From the NCBI GenBank assembly GCA_048013815.1, contig CM106585.1:21266001-21330000 (forward strand): a stretch of DNA of 64,000 bases, in the 5' to 3' direction. Position 1 is the first letter of the stretch, and every line of letters starts with the position of its first letter. Below, one piece after another: positions 36,790 through 48,987 of the stretch. The notes below the pieces were generated by a model. It had not been told where the DNA came from and made no database searches. It saw only the letters and a program-made list of their open reading frames with translations. The translations under genes and the position numbers were made by a program. Source of the DNA: Setoptus koraiensis (lineage: Eukaryota; Arthropoda).

Positions 36790-38844
36790 GATGAAAGAAA
36801 GTGCCAGCGCTGACTGGTGTGATATCAGTGAGAGTGTTGTTGCCGGATTGACTGCTTCAACAGGGGCAGTTATTATTATTCAATCAACTCTTCAATTGCT
36901 CCATTGCTCTCAAAATGAAAACTCCAAATGCTGGTATCGGCGGCGAAAAAGTTTACAGGATCCAACATGGGTTTGGTGGTATCAAAAGTGAGTTGAAAGT
37001 GTGTGTGTTGCCATTTGAAATTACTTATGTGATAGTGGTGGTCATAAATAATCTAATGTAACCATAGATAGATCACTTTGCTCTGATGGTTATATATGAT
37101 ATGACGTGTGACATTATGATACACTGTACGTGTTCAATGTAGGCGTGCGTTTACATTTATAAGCGTATATTTGTACCGTAGAAAGGTGTGTCTGTCTGGA
37201 TATGTCTGTCGGTGTGTATCAATTTTAGCCCGCTCTAATTCGGACTGACATCTGAGACAGTGAGATAAATCTAGCAAGCTGTCGCAGTGGCTGGCGTAGC
37301 AGTGTTACGTCACATTAGATAGTACTAGATGGCTAGCATCGCTCAGTCAGTTCTCCATCTTGATTAGGTAGAGAGAGAGAGAGAGTGGCACAACTAACTT
37401 ATTGGCCTAACCTAAAGTGACGCGCCCCTTACCGCGTCCTTATCAAGTCTCTCGCTCTCTGTCTTGCTCTCTCTCTCTCTCGCTCTCTCTTTCGCTTTCT
37501 GTCTCGTGTCAAAGTCTATCCAAGTGACAAATTAGCATCAATAGATGCTTGAGGATACCTTGCACCAGCGCCAGTCACTGTGGCTGGTTCAATATAATAA
37601 ATCTGGTGGTTCTAATCAACATCATGAATGGTCATATAGCACCACATACAATGGTGCTGGCCCAGAGAGCGAGTGAGAGAGCGAGTGAGAGTGGCTCACA
37701 ATTTTGACATTGTGTCAAATAAAGCTAAGCTACAAACGATTGCTGGGCACCGTGGCCAACTGAGTGCCACTGTGACTGTGCGACAATGGCGCACCCAGAC
37801 GCGGACAAAAACAAATCGTTTTGTTGCTGTTGTTCACCGCCTACTAATACCGACAATCTACTAGACTAGTGGTCTCAGTGAGTCTGGTAGCGAGTAGTCG
37901 AGTGGCGGTTCCACTAGCGGCTCTAGTAGTGAGAGTGTGGCCACGACGACAACAACGACGACAGTTGCGTAAGATGAACAAGTGAGTAATTGCGTCACAA
38001 GCCTCATGATGATGAGATTTACGTCACTAGACACAAGAGTGGAAGTGACAATTGGTTGAATCTTAATCTTGCTAGCGTGATCTTGTTGCTGACTGCTAAC
38101 TGTGACTGTTATAACTGTGACTGTAACAGTAACTGTCGCTGGTTTGTCTACTGCTGGCTGGTTTGTTGTGCAACTATTTGCTGCAACTGCGTTTCTGGCT
38201 GCTGCTGCTGGCAGGCGAGCAGTTAGCTGCGTCAAGTCGATGCAGCATCATCTGTCACCATAAATGACACTCTTGCCACTCAATCTGACTTGATGGTGGT
38301 TAATGATGTTTGACATTAAGAGCAACAACAGAGTGCCAGTCGCTAGAATTGCCACTGATTGTGTTTATCATGTCCGTTACTTTTATCATGGCCGTTGCTG
38401 CCCACAAACAAACAGACAGTCGGACAAACTCACAGACTCACAAACTCACAAACTCACAGACTGGCAGCCAGAAAACTCACAAACTAGCAGCCAGCAGCCA
38501 GCAAACGGACCGACCGACTCACAAAAGTCTGACTGACAGCCGAGGGCCGAACGAAAGCACAAAAAACAAACGCTAACTCAACTAGACAACCCGAGGTGCT
38601 GCCACCTATTGGTAGTTTGCATTGGTGCTCGCCGTACAGTCGTACAGTGGACTCTACTGACTGTGAGTGTAGCCGGCTGTGTGAACTGGGGCCCAAACAA
38701 TGACGCAATAGTCATTAGTTTGACGGGCCAGTTGGGGCAATTGTTGTTGACTTTTGTCGAATTTGCTCCAACTGTCCGCTGTCCGCTGGCTGCTGGTATG
38801 TATGTTAATGTCAGCATAAATCCATCAATATAAGTGTACAGTGG

Positions 38845-38909
38845 CACTCACATACAGCTCACATACAGCTCACATACAGCTCACATACAGCTCACATACA
38901 GCTCACATG
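38845..38909. repeat. 11-bp minisatellite, 6 units
   Basis: Six near-identical copies of CTCACATACAG. Confidence 0.95.
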
Positions 38910-39751
38910 TAGCGGACACACCAAGTGGCACGAGTTACGCAACAGCAACTGCAATATGATCAAGCTGCGACAGTGTTACTCGCTCACTCACAGCGAGTGT
39001 TGCTCAGATGGGCACTACGTGTCTCGTGCCCATCTGATTGTAAAATAAACACACAAATCAACTTAATGACGACATTTAGCCTAATGCCAACGGCCGGCCC
39101 AACGGAGGGGCCCGGCCCGCACTGAGTCACTCACAGTTGTATCGGTCATACTATTAGCGCTCGATGGTCGACAATTATATCTGGCCGCGAGTCGACTACT
39201 CACTTCCGGTCTGTCGATACTATCGAGGGACTCTCGCGATATTATCGAGGGGGATAGTCCTTTGAACATTGTCGAACCGCCGCATTGTCGAACCGCCGCA
39301 GATGCAGCGCCCAGAGTGGGTAGCGGTGGATAGAGTGCAATCTATCAATTGGCAATGGGAGCGGAATGGCAGTGAAATGAACCGACAGTGCTAGATTAAC
39401 AACAAAGTATCAATCGTCTCGAGTATTGTTATTCAAAAAATAGAGAAAGAAACAGAGAGAGAGAAAAAAGGGACGAGATGAGAATAATAATATTAATCAT
39501 CACATTTATATACATTTGGCGCGCGACAGACAAGGAGCGCCAGGCGCAATTTACGACGATTCAAATTCTCACAACAACAACCAACAATGATAGGTGCACG
39601 TGTTGGAGATTTTCGCTATTCACATGCCACTGATGATATTTAATGCCGCTTGATTGAACTGGCTCGTTGGCTGGCTGCAATTGGTGTCAGGAGCTCGCTC
39701 GCAATTGCCCGCTATCGCATGATGATGATGATCTGGATGATAATGGCAATA

Positions 39752-39779
39752 ACAGTGATATATGTACATATATCACTGT
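39752..39779. other. 28-bp perfect palindrome
   Basis: ACAGTGATATATGT at 752-765 is followed at once by its exact reverse complement at 766-779. There is no spacer. Further ATATATCACTG copies follow to about 39797. Confidence 0.9.
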
Positions 39780-40186
39780 ATATATCACTGTATATATATG
39801 ATAATGGTAGTGATATCAATATATTTGTTATTATTGTTGCGCAATTGCAAATATTGCACCAGATAACCATTGTCTCTATCTGGCAACCGGCAGTCTAGTA
39901 ATCAGAGTCTAGTTAGTGCCCGAATGGGACAGGGCGCTCGCTAATATCCTCTGACAGACACACAGTGTGCGTTGAGATGCGTTTGTGAGAACAACGCACA
40001 CCAATTGAGCATCTTTCGCTGGCCTCTGAGAAATCTTTTGGCGTGGGCGGCCACACGAGCCAAATTAAATTGGCTTATCTCGGGCGCACCATTTATTTGC
40101 AAGGCGCCCCCCACTCAAATGCCAGGCGCAATAGGCCGTAAGAGATTAAGATTTTGTACTCTATCCCGTTAGCCAGGCCATTCGCT

Positions 40187-40287
40187 GGCTGCTGCCACGG
40201 GATCCACAATCATGCTGCCACGGGACCCGCAATCGTGCTGCCACGGGACCCGCAATCATGCTGCCACGGGATCCACAATCATCATGG
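40187..40287. repeat. 25-bp minisatellite, 4 units
   Basis: Four copies based on GCTGCCACGGGACCCGCAAT plus CATGC or CGT; the two outer copies read GGATCCACAATCAT and the two inner ones GGACCCGCAAT, an ABBA order. Confidence 0.92.
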
Positions 40288-40469
40288 GCTGCGTGGGCCG
40301 CGCGGGCCGCTCGGGCTCCAGGTGCCAGTGACAGTCATAAATTATCGGAGCGCCATTGATTGGGGCCCGTCTGCAGAATATGCCGCCCGAAATGGGGCTC
40401 TGGCGTCAAGCGCACACTGCAGTCAATCAACTGCCACCGGGCCGGTCCGCCCGCCCGCCCGCCCGCCAG

Positions 40470-40547
40470 CAGTCAGTCAGTCAGTAGTCAGCCAGTCAGT
40501 AGTCAGCCAGTCAGTAGTCAGCCAGTCAGTCAGTCAGTCAGTCAAAG
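40470..40547. repeat. CAGT tetramer array with a 15-bp higher-order unit
   Basis: (CAGT)n runs flank three copies of CAGTAGTCAGCCAGT. Confidence 0.9.
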
Positions 40548-42665
40548 GCACAGACAGACAGATCTGATTATGATGATGATGATTATTATTATTATTATTG
40601 CTATTACTATCAGTATTACCACTGGCAGTGCTGTTATTATCATGATGATGATGATGCAACATTAAATACGATCATAAATTCTTGCACCTGTCTGTCTGTT
40701 GTTGCTTTTCTGACACTTGTACTTATATGGGGGCCACTGTGTGTGTGTGTGTGTGACAGGTAATAGAGCTAATGGATGTAGAGAGCCAAAGAGAAAGTGC
40801 TTGCGGCTAATGAGCTGAATTAGATGTGTTTTAGATAATGAGCAAACGCTGGCGCGCGCCCGGCCCAACCGGAGCAATTGAGCCCCTGCAAGAAGTCATT
40901 TCCTGCAAACTACCATTATGCGCGCTGCACAAACAACAAATAATGTGCATCAGCTTAAGCTGGCGCGCCCGGCGAGCTAATATCGCACTATTGACGCCAC
41001 TGGGCCAGCTCAAATATGGCCGAGCCACACACAACCGGCCGGACGAGATACAACTGGGGCCAGTGTAACTTTTTGTTTTTACTAAATGTCCAGTTATTTA
41101 GTCGGTCAGTTATGTCGTCAGTTATAAATTGTAGCTGGGCGCGCGTGAGTATAAGGCGCGCGAGTATGAGGCGCGTGAGTATAAGGGGCGCGCGTGAGTG
41201 TAAAGTGCACGTAGTGCGCAGAACGTGCCAGCTCAGCGCGCTGCGCTAATCAAAACGCTGCCACTGACCGTTAGATCACCCGTCATCAATTGATACTAGG
41301 CCAGCATTAGCGCTGCCATTGTGAGTATTGCCGGGCCAATATTAGCGCACAATCATAGCGAGCCATCATATCACACACGCACGCTGGCGAGAGATGATAT
41401 CAAACGTGCCAGTGAGTCGATCAGGCGCTTGCCATTTGTCTGTCAAAATAAGAAATGACTGCCGGCTGACAAATGTACACACGCGCGCGCGCAGCCTAAT
41501 GGGGCCGCTTTCCTCTCGCGCCGAGGAAATGCACTCTGGCGCGTTCGTTCGTTTGTTTGTTTGTCTCGACTGTGCGCGGCGCGGCGCACTGGCCAGCTCA
41601 GGTGCGCTACGTGCAACAGCCTACGCCAACGCGAGCGTTGCGTAACGCGTGCACAACAGTTGTGCCCGCGCGTCCATTACGCACATGCAATTTGCTGTCG
41701 CTGTTGTTGTTGGCGTGGTTGTTGCTGTCGCCGTCGTGGCCGCTGTTGGCCGCTGTTGGCTGTTGTTGGCTGCTGCTGGCTGGCTGCCGTTGGCCGTGCC
41801 ATCGACTGGCCAGAGCGGCAGCTCATTCGATCTGTCGTTCTGTCTTTGCTCATTACTTAAATAATCATCTTAAATCATGGTGCATTTGGTGACACACATA
41901 GAATGTGTCATTAACGGCGACAGTAATAGCTTTGTGTGTGTCTGCGTGCGTGAGTGTGCAGCGCGTGCACGCGCTGCCTGACGTAACCGATCTGATGGAT
42001 GGACAAGACTGATGGCTGCCATTATCTGTCCGTCTGGCTGGCGCGCACAGTGCCGGCCATAACTGCGCCGCCACCGGCTACCTAAAGATAGCGTTTGATA
42101 AATACACATTAAATTTAACGAACACAAGTCACAGCGAACAGTCACAGCGCACAGTCGGCAAACAGTGAATTAGCCAGAGTGCGTGTTGTGAGCAAAGTGT
42201 CGCACGGAGACAATCTAATCTGTTCCGATGTGCGCCCGTTATTCACAAGCCGCTTCACTGTTGTTTGCGTCCGTCAATGGCCTACGACTGCCATACAACC
42301 ACCAGTTGTTTTAGGCCGGTCACCGGTGCGGCCGCTGGCCCACACTCCGGCGGAGCGGTCACCTTGGTCGGGCGCGCCAAACTCAAACGTCCGCTCGTCG
42401 GTGACGAGTCGTCAGAGTGCGCAGTCGGCACGCCGCAATATGCACGCCGCCGCCGTCAGGCGCGCATCTGTCGAGATGGGGCGACTTGCGGCTGGCCGGC
42501 CGAGCCGCCGGGTCGGGGGCGCGCGAGTTGCGCAGCGAGCCAGCGTGCGCGTGCCATGAATAAGCCCGGCCGGCGCTGGCGGTGCGAGGGCGCCGCGAGA
42601 CCTAAGACGTCCACTCTATTCCGACGGGACACCAATCCGTGCCGCGCCGCACGGGCGCAGCCGCC

Positions 42666-42748
42666 CATTGTGGAGCCCATTGTGGAGCCCGTAGTGGAGC
42701 CCGTAGTGGAGCCCGTAGTGGAGCCCGTAGTGGAGCCCATAGTGGAGC
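42666..42748. repeat. 12-bp minisatellite, 7 units
   Basis: Seven copies of GTAGTGGAGCCC or CATTGTGGAGCC. The multiple of three keeps all frames open and explains the long spurious frames here. Confidence 0.94.
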
Positions 42749-43920
42749 AAGGCCGAAATGTGGCGCGTGCAATGGCAGTGGCGAAAGAGTGATGATCATG
42801 ATGGTTATTAGTGGCCATCATGTCGGTATTGGCGCGCCTTGTGATCGCAAATGATGATGATGATGGTCATCATCATTATGATTATTACTTGTGTGTCAGA
42901 AAGAATGAGTGCCACAGTGTGTGTGCGCCGCTATCATCATCATTATGATGATTTAGCTGGCTGCCGCTAACAGCGCTTGTTTTGTCTTAACTGGTTGCGC
43001 AACTTGACTGGCGACGTAAGTTTTATTTGATCCTGTCACACACGCACACATTGCTTGGCAGTGCCGAGTTGGCACGTTGCTCGCGCGGCGCATTGCGCTA
43101 TCCGATGGCGGCTATCGGCAACCAGTGAGCGGCCACTGATTCGCTGCATGGCGACCAGATGGACAATGCCCAAGTTGGCAAGTGCCAGAAATTAGTTCGA
43201 CATTGTCAGTTTTGCGCCACTATTTTTTGCACCGCCACTGTGCTGCGCTGTGAGCGTAACGCATGTCGCCACTGACACCACTGACACCGGCCCGTTGGCT
43301 TATCGCGCGCAAGCCACCAATCAATCTGCAGATTAACTGGCTTGGCCAATTCTCACCTGGCGCTGAGCCGCCCGAGCAAGCTTAAGTGGCTGCGCCGTGT
43401 CACGGCGCTGGCTCGCAGCCAATTGTGGCCTGAGTCACAAGCCTGTTGTCAGTTGTGTCACACAACTTGTGTGGCGTGGTCGCGGGCGAGCGGGCTATCG
43501 CCAGCGCGGCCCGACTCGCCACGGTGCGCCGGTGACAGTGCAGTGTCAGTGTGGCAGTTATCTGAATTATTCATAACCAGCGCTCAGCTCGCACACTGCG
43601 CAGAGCGAGCACAGGCACCGGTCAGCGGTGCTTACGTAAGTCTTGCGTCGCAGGACAGGGTTATATAACAACACACGCAACACAATATGTAGTCATGGTT
43701 AAATTATAACGCGCATGCATTGCGACACACATTACATGACACTGTCACTGACAGTCTGTCAGTCACTGTTCGGCGGCCACTCTTGTGACATGATGTGTGT
43801 AATGATGTGACGCGCACACGGGACGAGACAAGTGATTTGGCCACCGATACAGTATCGATACACAGCGATACTGGCGCCGGCAGTCGGTAGGCCAGTCAAC
43901 ATGTGCAACAAACGCAGCCA

Positions 43921-43978
43921 TTATATAACATTATATAACATTATATCACATTATATCACATTATATCACATGTGATAT
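43921..43978. repeat. 10-bp minisatellite ending in a palindrome
   Basis: Five decamers, two TTATATAACA then three TTATATCACA, in exact register. The last copy joins TGTGATAT to make the 16-bp palindrome ATATCACATGTGATAT. Confidence 0.93.
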
Positions 43979-44660
43979 CGCTGTGCGATATTGTTGCATA
44001 ATGCAGGCGATGCCGAGTGTCACAATCTATCGACCACAGATAACGAGTGTCGTCAGAGGCCGCTGTGCAGACGGCAGCAGCAGCAGCGGCGGCAATTAAT
44101 TAAACATGACGCGCCACGGCAACAACGGCGGTGATATTCCATAAATTAATCAGTTGTGTGTTTAATTAACACCATTGTCGTGCTTGCAGTCGTGTCGAGA
44201 GGAATAATTTAGAGCAACGAAATTGTTTGGGCCACAATTTGCTTCTATTTTGTGACAAAATAGGAGTAAAATTGCTCTTACGAGTTGTCGTAACAACACA
44301 CAAATTGCAAACAATCGCACAATCTCGCCACCGCCGGCGCGTTTTATTTGCACTCTTTCTCTCTCTGTCTCATCTCTTGTGGCAGTCCAATGATGCAGCT
44401 CTCTCTGCAAAAGTAGTCGCACAAAAGTTACGCAACCATCACACCAAATCTGCACCACACTTGATTATATAATAATCGGACACTTATTGGCAAGCTGTTA
44501 TGCTAATCACTCATGGTAGCCAGACATCGACATATACGCACATATAGCACACACACACACACACACACAATCACATCACGCTAATTAGAGGATGAACTCG
44601 ATTGATTAACATTACACATACGCTGTAGCTAGCACTTTCGCTGCAATTGCCACTTGTACA

Positions 44661-47319
44661 ATGACCCAGACCAGACCTATCATAGCCAATGGAAATGACA
44701 GTAGCATCAGCAGTAATGACACAAGTACATCGACCAGAACAACGCGTTTAAACGACGAGTCGACAAAATCCAATTGTAACAACAACAAACAATCAACCTA
44801 CAAATCAACAACGCCCTGGTATGCGTGCTGTCACTATAAGAAGGACACCAAATTAGCAAATGCGTTACACAAACACAATGACAACAACTTAACTACCGGT
44901 GACAACACCGGACACAACAATTATGACAAAAACAGTGACAATGTTCTTGTGAGCGACATTATTGGCGGATTTGGATTGTACCAGTTGCTCGTGCTTATAT
45001 TCTCTGGATTGCGCGAGGGAACAGTGGGCTACGATGCCGTCGTCACCTCCATTATCACTCAACCTGAGAACAAGTTCAATTGTGTGGGCGCGGAATCCAT
45101 CAACGGGCCACAGTGAGTAGTAACTTGTTGCTCAATGCTATACCACTGCTAACATATAACATCTTTTAGTATTATGTAATCATAATCACAATCGACTCGT
45201 TCCATCTCGTTCGAAAAGAATATCAATTGCCGATCTTGTAGATCCTGCTGCGCAAACTGCAACCACTAATTGCTATCAGCAAGATTCGGGCCTATTGCTC
45301 AAAGATGCCACAGGCAACCCGTTGGTGTGCGAAGCGTTCTCGTATCACTCAAAAAATCCTCAATCGCTTGTGATCGCGGTGAGTACGTAAACGTCAGTCA
45401 GTGTGTGTGTCCATCGCTGATCAGAAATCAATTGTGATCAAATCATCGACAGTTGTGACAACACATCTAACCTAATACTGTAACCCTGTCATGACATTCA
45501 GTGGAATCTCATCTGCCAGAGGGAGTATCTGGTGGCCCTGATAGAGTGCACCTATTTCATTGGTCTTGTCATGGGCAACGTCATCTGGGGCTACCTGGCG
45601 GACAAAATTGGCCGCTGGCGAGCCTACATCATCGGACACATGGCGGCCATCGTATTTGGTTGGGCGTCGGTGTTTGCGCCCTCGGTCGAACTATTCATAG
45701 TGTTTCGCTTTTTCACCGCAATCGGCTCCATTAGTTATAACATCATCTACACCATACGTAAGAATCTCCAATGTTCGTGCAGCGCATTCAGTAATTAAAT
45801 CTTCCATTGTTGATTCACCTGTAATCATTCCAATTGGTTGATCGTGTCTCTCAACTAACAATTGCGCTCTAAATCTTGTAAACTGACACATACTAAATAC
45901 ATGTTAATATTGCAGAGGTTGAGATAATTGGCACAAAATACAGGTCCTACAGCACCGTTCTGAATCACCTGGGTTGGGTGAGTAACAATTGCGGTTCCCT
46001 CATTGAACACTCAGCAGAGAATTGATTTCCAGAACTAATCGCATCATTGCATATTACATTGGGCCACTGCCAACATGCAGGGCACGGGAGTTCTCTTGGT
46101 GCCGCTAGCGGGACATTGTCTGCCCAATTACAGGAGTATACTGGCCGTCGGTCCGTGCTTGACCCTACTAATGTAAGCTACCATCACAGGCCAATTTAGC
46201 TGTAGTAACATAAACACACCTCTGACATTCTTTTTTGACCCATTGTGGTACTAAAAACGATTTTACAGGTTGCCGTGGGCCTTCTCTATTCCCGAATCGA
46301 GCCGGTGGCTTATGGCAAACGGATATTATCAAAAGGCCAAGGAGGAGTTGTTGCGCGCTGCCAAATTCAACAGAAGAAAAAACGATTCTACCATTGAGAA
46401 CAAAATTGCCAGCCTCAATGAAAATATCAATTACGAGAGACAAATGCAAGAGCTAAGAACAAGCAAGACCTCCTATCGGTTGTTATTTACTAGTTGGTCT
46501 CTAGTGCGCGACACAATAGTATTGTCGTGTTGTACATTTTTGTCTCATTTGTTCTATTACAATCTCACTATTAATTTCAGCTACTTTGGCGATGTGTCAA
46601 TGGACGCCAATTTCATTATTAGTGGCCTAGGTGAATTCATAGGCTGTATAATAGGTGCGCTTATGATGAAATTTATACCACAAAGAAGACTGTGTATATT
46701 TATATTCTTGAATGCGCTAGCTTTGTCGTTTGCTATGCAATCATTTGTTGACACCAATTGGATACCTAGTCTCAATAATCGTATTGTCACTACGGCCATC
46801 AATGCCATTGGAACAATATCATCGCTCACATCTATATTCATCATATTGATTGTTAATCAAGAGATTTATCCCACTATTATTAGACAGACAGGCAGTAGCT
46901 TGGTGAACACCATTGGCGAGACAGGATCAGCGGCGGCTCCATTTCTAGTGCAGGTGACTCAAACCCTTGGTGCCGCTAATACAACGGCTTTGTTTGCCTT
47001 CATGTGTATGGCGGCGGCCCTATCAATGTATTGTCTTAAAGAAACAGGTGGATCGGAGTTACTAGATACTGTTAATCAAGAATTGAGAATGGAGAGCAGC
47101 AGACGCAAATTATCTGCTTTTGTTGCACGCCCAGACAGAGTAACAACATCATCAATTATGAAACATCGTCCAAGTATGACCATTGTTCGAATGGAAAATA
47201 TCTATTGGACACGAGGGAGCAACGTGGCCGACAATGGTTTATATTTGAAAAGCGTGGATGTTAGACGAAGAATGTCAGAAGATATTAATCTAACAAGGAC
47301 GTATAACTCATTAGATTAG
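44661..47319 (+). CDS. SLC22-family organic ion transporter (MFS), six coding exons
   Basis: Exons: 44661-45112, 45219-45378, 45502-45757, 45916-45977, 46081-46172 and 46269-47319, giving 690 residues. All introns are short GT-AG and the phases (2,0,1,0,2) join without a stop. The exon 2 acceptor (CGAAAAG) is the only one I find that keeps the frame. A cytoplasmic Asn/Thr/Ser-rich extension of about 100 residues is followed by TM1 (about 104-122), a large Cys-containing extracellular loop typical of SLC22 (about 125-205), the MFS signature GYLADKIGRWR (234-244), VEIIGTKYRS, and PESSRWL (349-355) in the central cytoplasmic region before the second six-helix half. The family moves organic cations, anions or carnitine across the plasma membrane; the substrate cannot be told. 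The protein is longer than the usual 550 or so residues because of the N-terminal extension. Confidence 0.92.
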
Positions 47320-47874
47320 TTGTTGCACTTATGGCAATCAAACACTCATCCACTGTTAATGATCAAATCAATTTTTGGATACTCAGTTCATTTTGTAGAT
47401 GCACAAATACACACAAGCAAACATGATTAATCAATAATCAATAATTAATTTTTTTAAAGTTTACTAGATTGATTTTGACGAGCTTCTGTGATTGGCCCAA
47501 ATACGATTTGATATTTTCGGTAGCCCGGTTGTGTACTCAATCGTCTTGGAACATTCTTGAAAAAAAAACATGACGTTGATGAAACATGGTTTCAATTAAC
47601 AAATATCATTTTCAAATAGAAATGTTTGTTAGGTTGTATAGCTAGAGTCTGCACTTTGTATAGTGTCGAAGAAATCGGACACCTCGCAACACGAATCTGT
47701 CAGATCGGCACTAATGGCAAAATGCTAGATGTAAAATCTCTAAAATTCATACCATCCAGCAGCCCAACAATTTGAGGAGTCGGTCTTTGATGTATTTCTT
47801 TGAAAAGACGAGTGCCGATTATCAACATTCTTTGGTCAACTAATTTCCGAGCTAATCCTAGTAGCACTATCAAA
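47320..47874. other. intergenic space between the transporter and secreted-protein genes
   Basis: 555 bases, AT-rich. It should hold the 3' untranslated region of the transporter gene and the promoter of the next gene. I see no canonical AATAAA close to the transporter stop; AATCAATAAT-type runs near 47425-47440 are weak alternatives. Confidence 0.6.
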
Positions 47875-48657
47875 ATGATTTCTCGATCAATTGTACTATT
47901 GGCTGTGGTGGCTTGCCTTGCTGGCCTCTATTTGGCAGATGATATCAAATTTGACAAGTGTGAAACCGAAGAGTGCAATTTTGCCAAAAAATTATCTCTT
48001 GACGTAAGATATAATTAGATTTAGTCATTAATGTAAACTCACATCAGCACTAGTCACACGCCTGACGTGATCTTATCTTCCTGTTTATGTTCACAGCATA
48101 AAAAAGAGGCCGAGAGCCAAATAAGTAAGAAACTGGAAAAATGGGAACCATGCAGCTACCAGAAATTGTCCATGGAGAAAGGAGACAAGTATCAAATTCA
48201 CGTAAGTTGAGAAAAAAAAAAAGAAAATATCTCGATCATCAGAATAATTTAACAATTCAATTCACTGTATCTAACACTGATCAATGTTCCGCTCCTTCTC
48301 TGTTAGGTTGATGTCTGCAAAGACCACAAACTTGTTATGGTTCTTTGTGTCAAACCTGACAAAAAGTCAACACTCAAGGGTGCTGTTCTTCTACCCAAAG
48401 GCGATGACAAGAAAGATGAAAGAGACAAACTCATGAAGGAGTTAGAGACCAAACTCTTGAAGAAAGAAAAGGAAGAGGAACATTCTACTACACATAAACC
48501 ATCTGAGGCACCCGCGAAAAAAGATTCCGAGACACATTCGACACATAAACCCTCCGAGGCACCCGCGAAAAAAGATTCCGAGACACATTCGACGCACAAA
48601 CCATCTGAGGCACCTTCAACAACTGCAAAACCCTCGACCACTAAAAAAGCAACATAG
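47875..48657 (+). CDS. small secreted protein with 17-residue C-terminal repeats, three exons
   Basis: Exons: 47875-48003, 48097-48201 and 48307-48657, all phase 0, giving 194 residues. The introns (93 and 105 bases) have GTAAG donors and TTCACAG/TGTTAG acceptors. The start MISRSIVLLAVVACLAGLYL is a clear signal peptide, likely cleaved near residue 20. The mature part has five cysteines (KCETEEC, EPCSY, DVCKD, VLCVK), then a Lys/Glu-rich helix-like stretch. The tail holds copies of HSTHKPSEAPAKKDSET, Thr/Ser/Pro-rich and a likely O-glycosylation target. I do not recognise the family. An odd number of mature cysteines leaves one unpaired or intermolecular. Confidence 0.85.
48481..48618 (+). 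repeat. 51-bp in-frame coding repeat
   Basis: Copy 1 (48481-48534, 54 bases with one extra Thr codon), copy 2 (48535-48585, 51 bases) and a partial copy 3 (from 48586). Copies 1 and 2 are almost identical in their second halves, including synonymous positions, pointing to recent duplication. Confidence 0.92.
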
Positions 48658-48817
48658 GTAGTCAGTCTATCATGATATCTCACTAAACTGAGACAAAAAT
48701 TGCTATGATGAAGGACTTTTCAAAACCTACAATAGAAAAGAATTTGCTGTCATCAGTCTTTGAGGTAACATGTGTGCAGGATAGATTGCAATGACGACTA
48801 ATTCTTACAAAGTTATC

Positions 48818-48823
48818 AATAAA
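48818..48823 (+). terminator. polyadenylation signal of the secreted-protein gene
   Basis: A canonical AATAAA lies 161 bases after the stop codon, in AT-rich context and before any other gene signal. Confidence 0.6.
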
Positions 48824-48987
48824 AATCTCATAGAACAACAATTTTATCAAGTTGAAAGTTGAGTAACATCTTGAAATTAATGCAACTATTCTTTTGCGAA
48901 CCTAATCCAAGTTCATATCCGATATTCGCGTCGAGGTCGATACATTCAAGGAATACCTTCAGGTGCATCTATTGTGCCGATTCACTG

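Larger units (their letters stand above)
30701..37900. other. AT-richer non-coding block with GAGA/CT tracts
   Basis: This part of the desert is less CpG-rich and has fewer minisatellites than its flanks. It contains several GA or CT runs: about 35105-35121, 36522-36536, 37373-37386 and 37445-37492. Reading frames are short and unconvincing. It could hold enhancers, boundary elements or upstream non-coding exons; none can be proved from sequence. Confidence 0.5.
37901..44660. other. CpG-rich non-coding region upstream of the SLC22 gene
   Basis: The DNA returns to the GC-rich, repeat-dense character of 13.6-30.7 kb. Reading frames up to 175 codons exist but are made of repeats. A TATATAAT run at 44466-44473, about 190 bases upstream of the transporter ATG, is a weak TATA-box candidate. 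A CA run lies near 44550-44570. I see no gene. Confidence 0.6.

Noticed and set aside
42265-42792. Plus-strand 175-codon frame with EPVVEP repeats.
   Set aside because: The repeat is the 12-bp minisatellite, whose length keeps every frame open; the rest is GC-rich low complexity.
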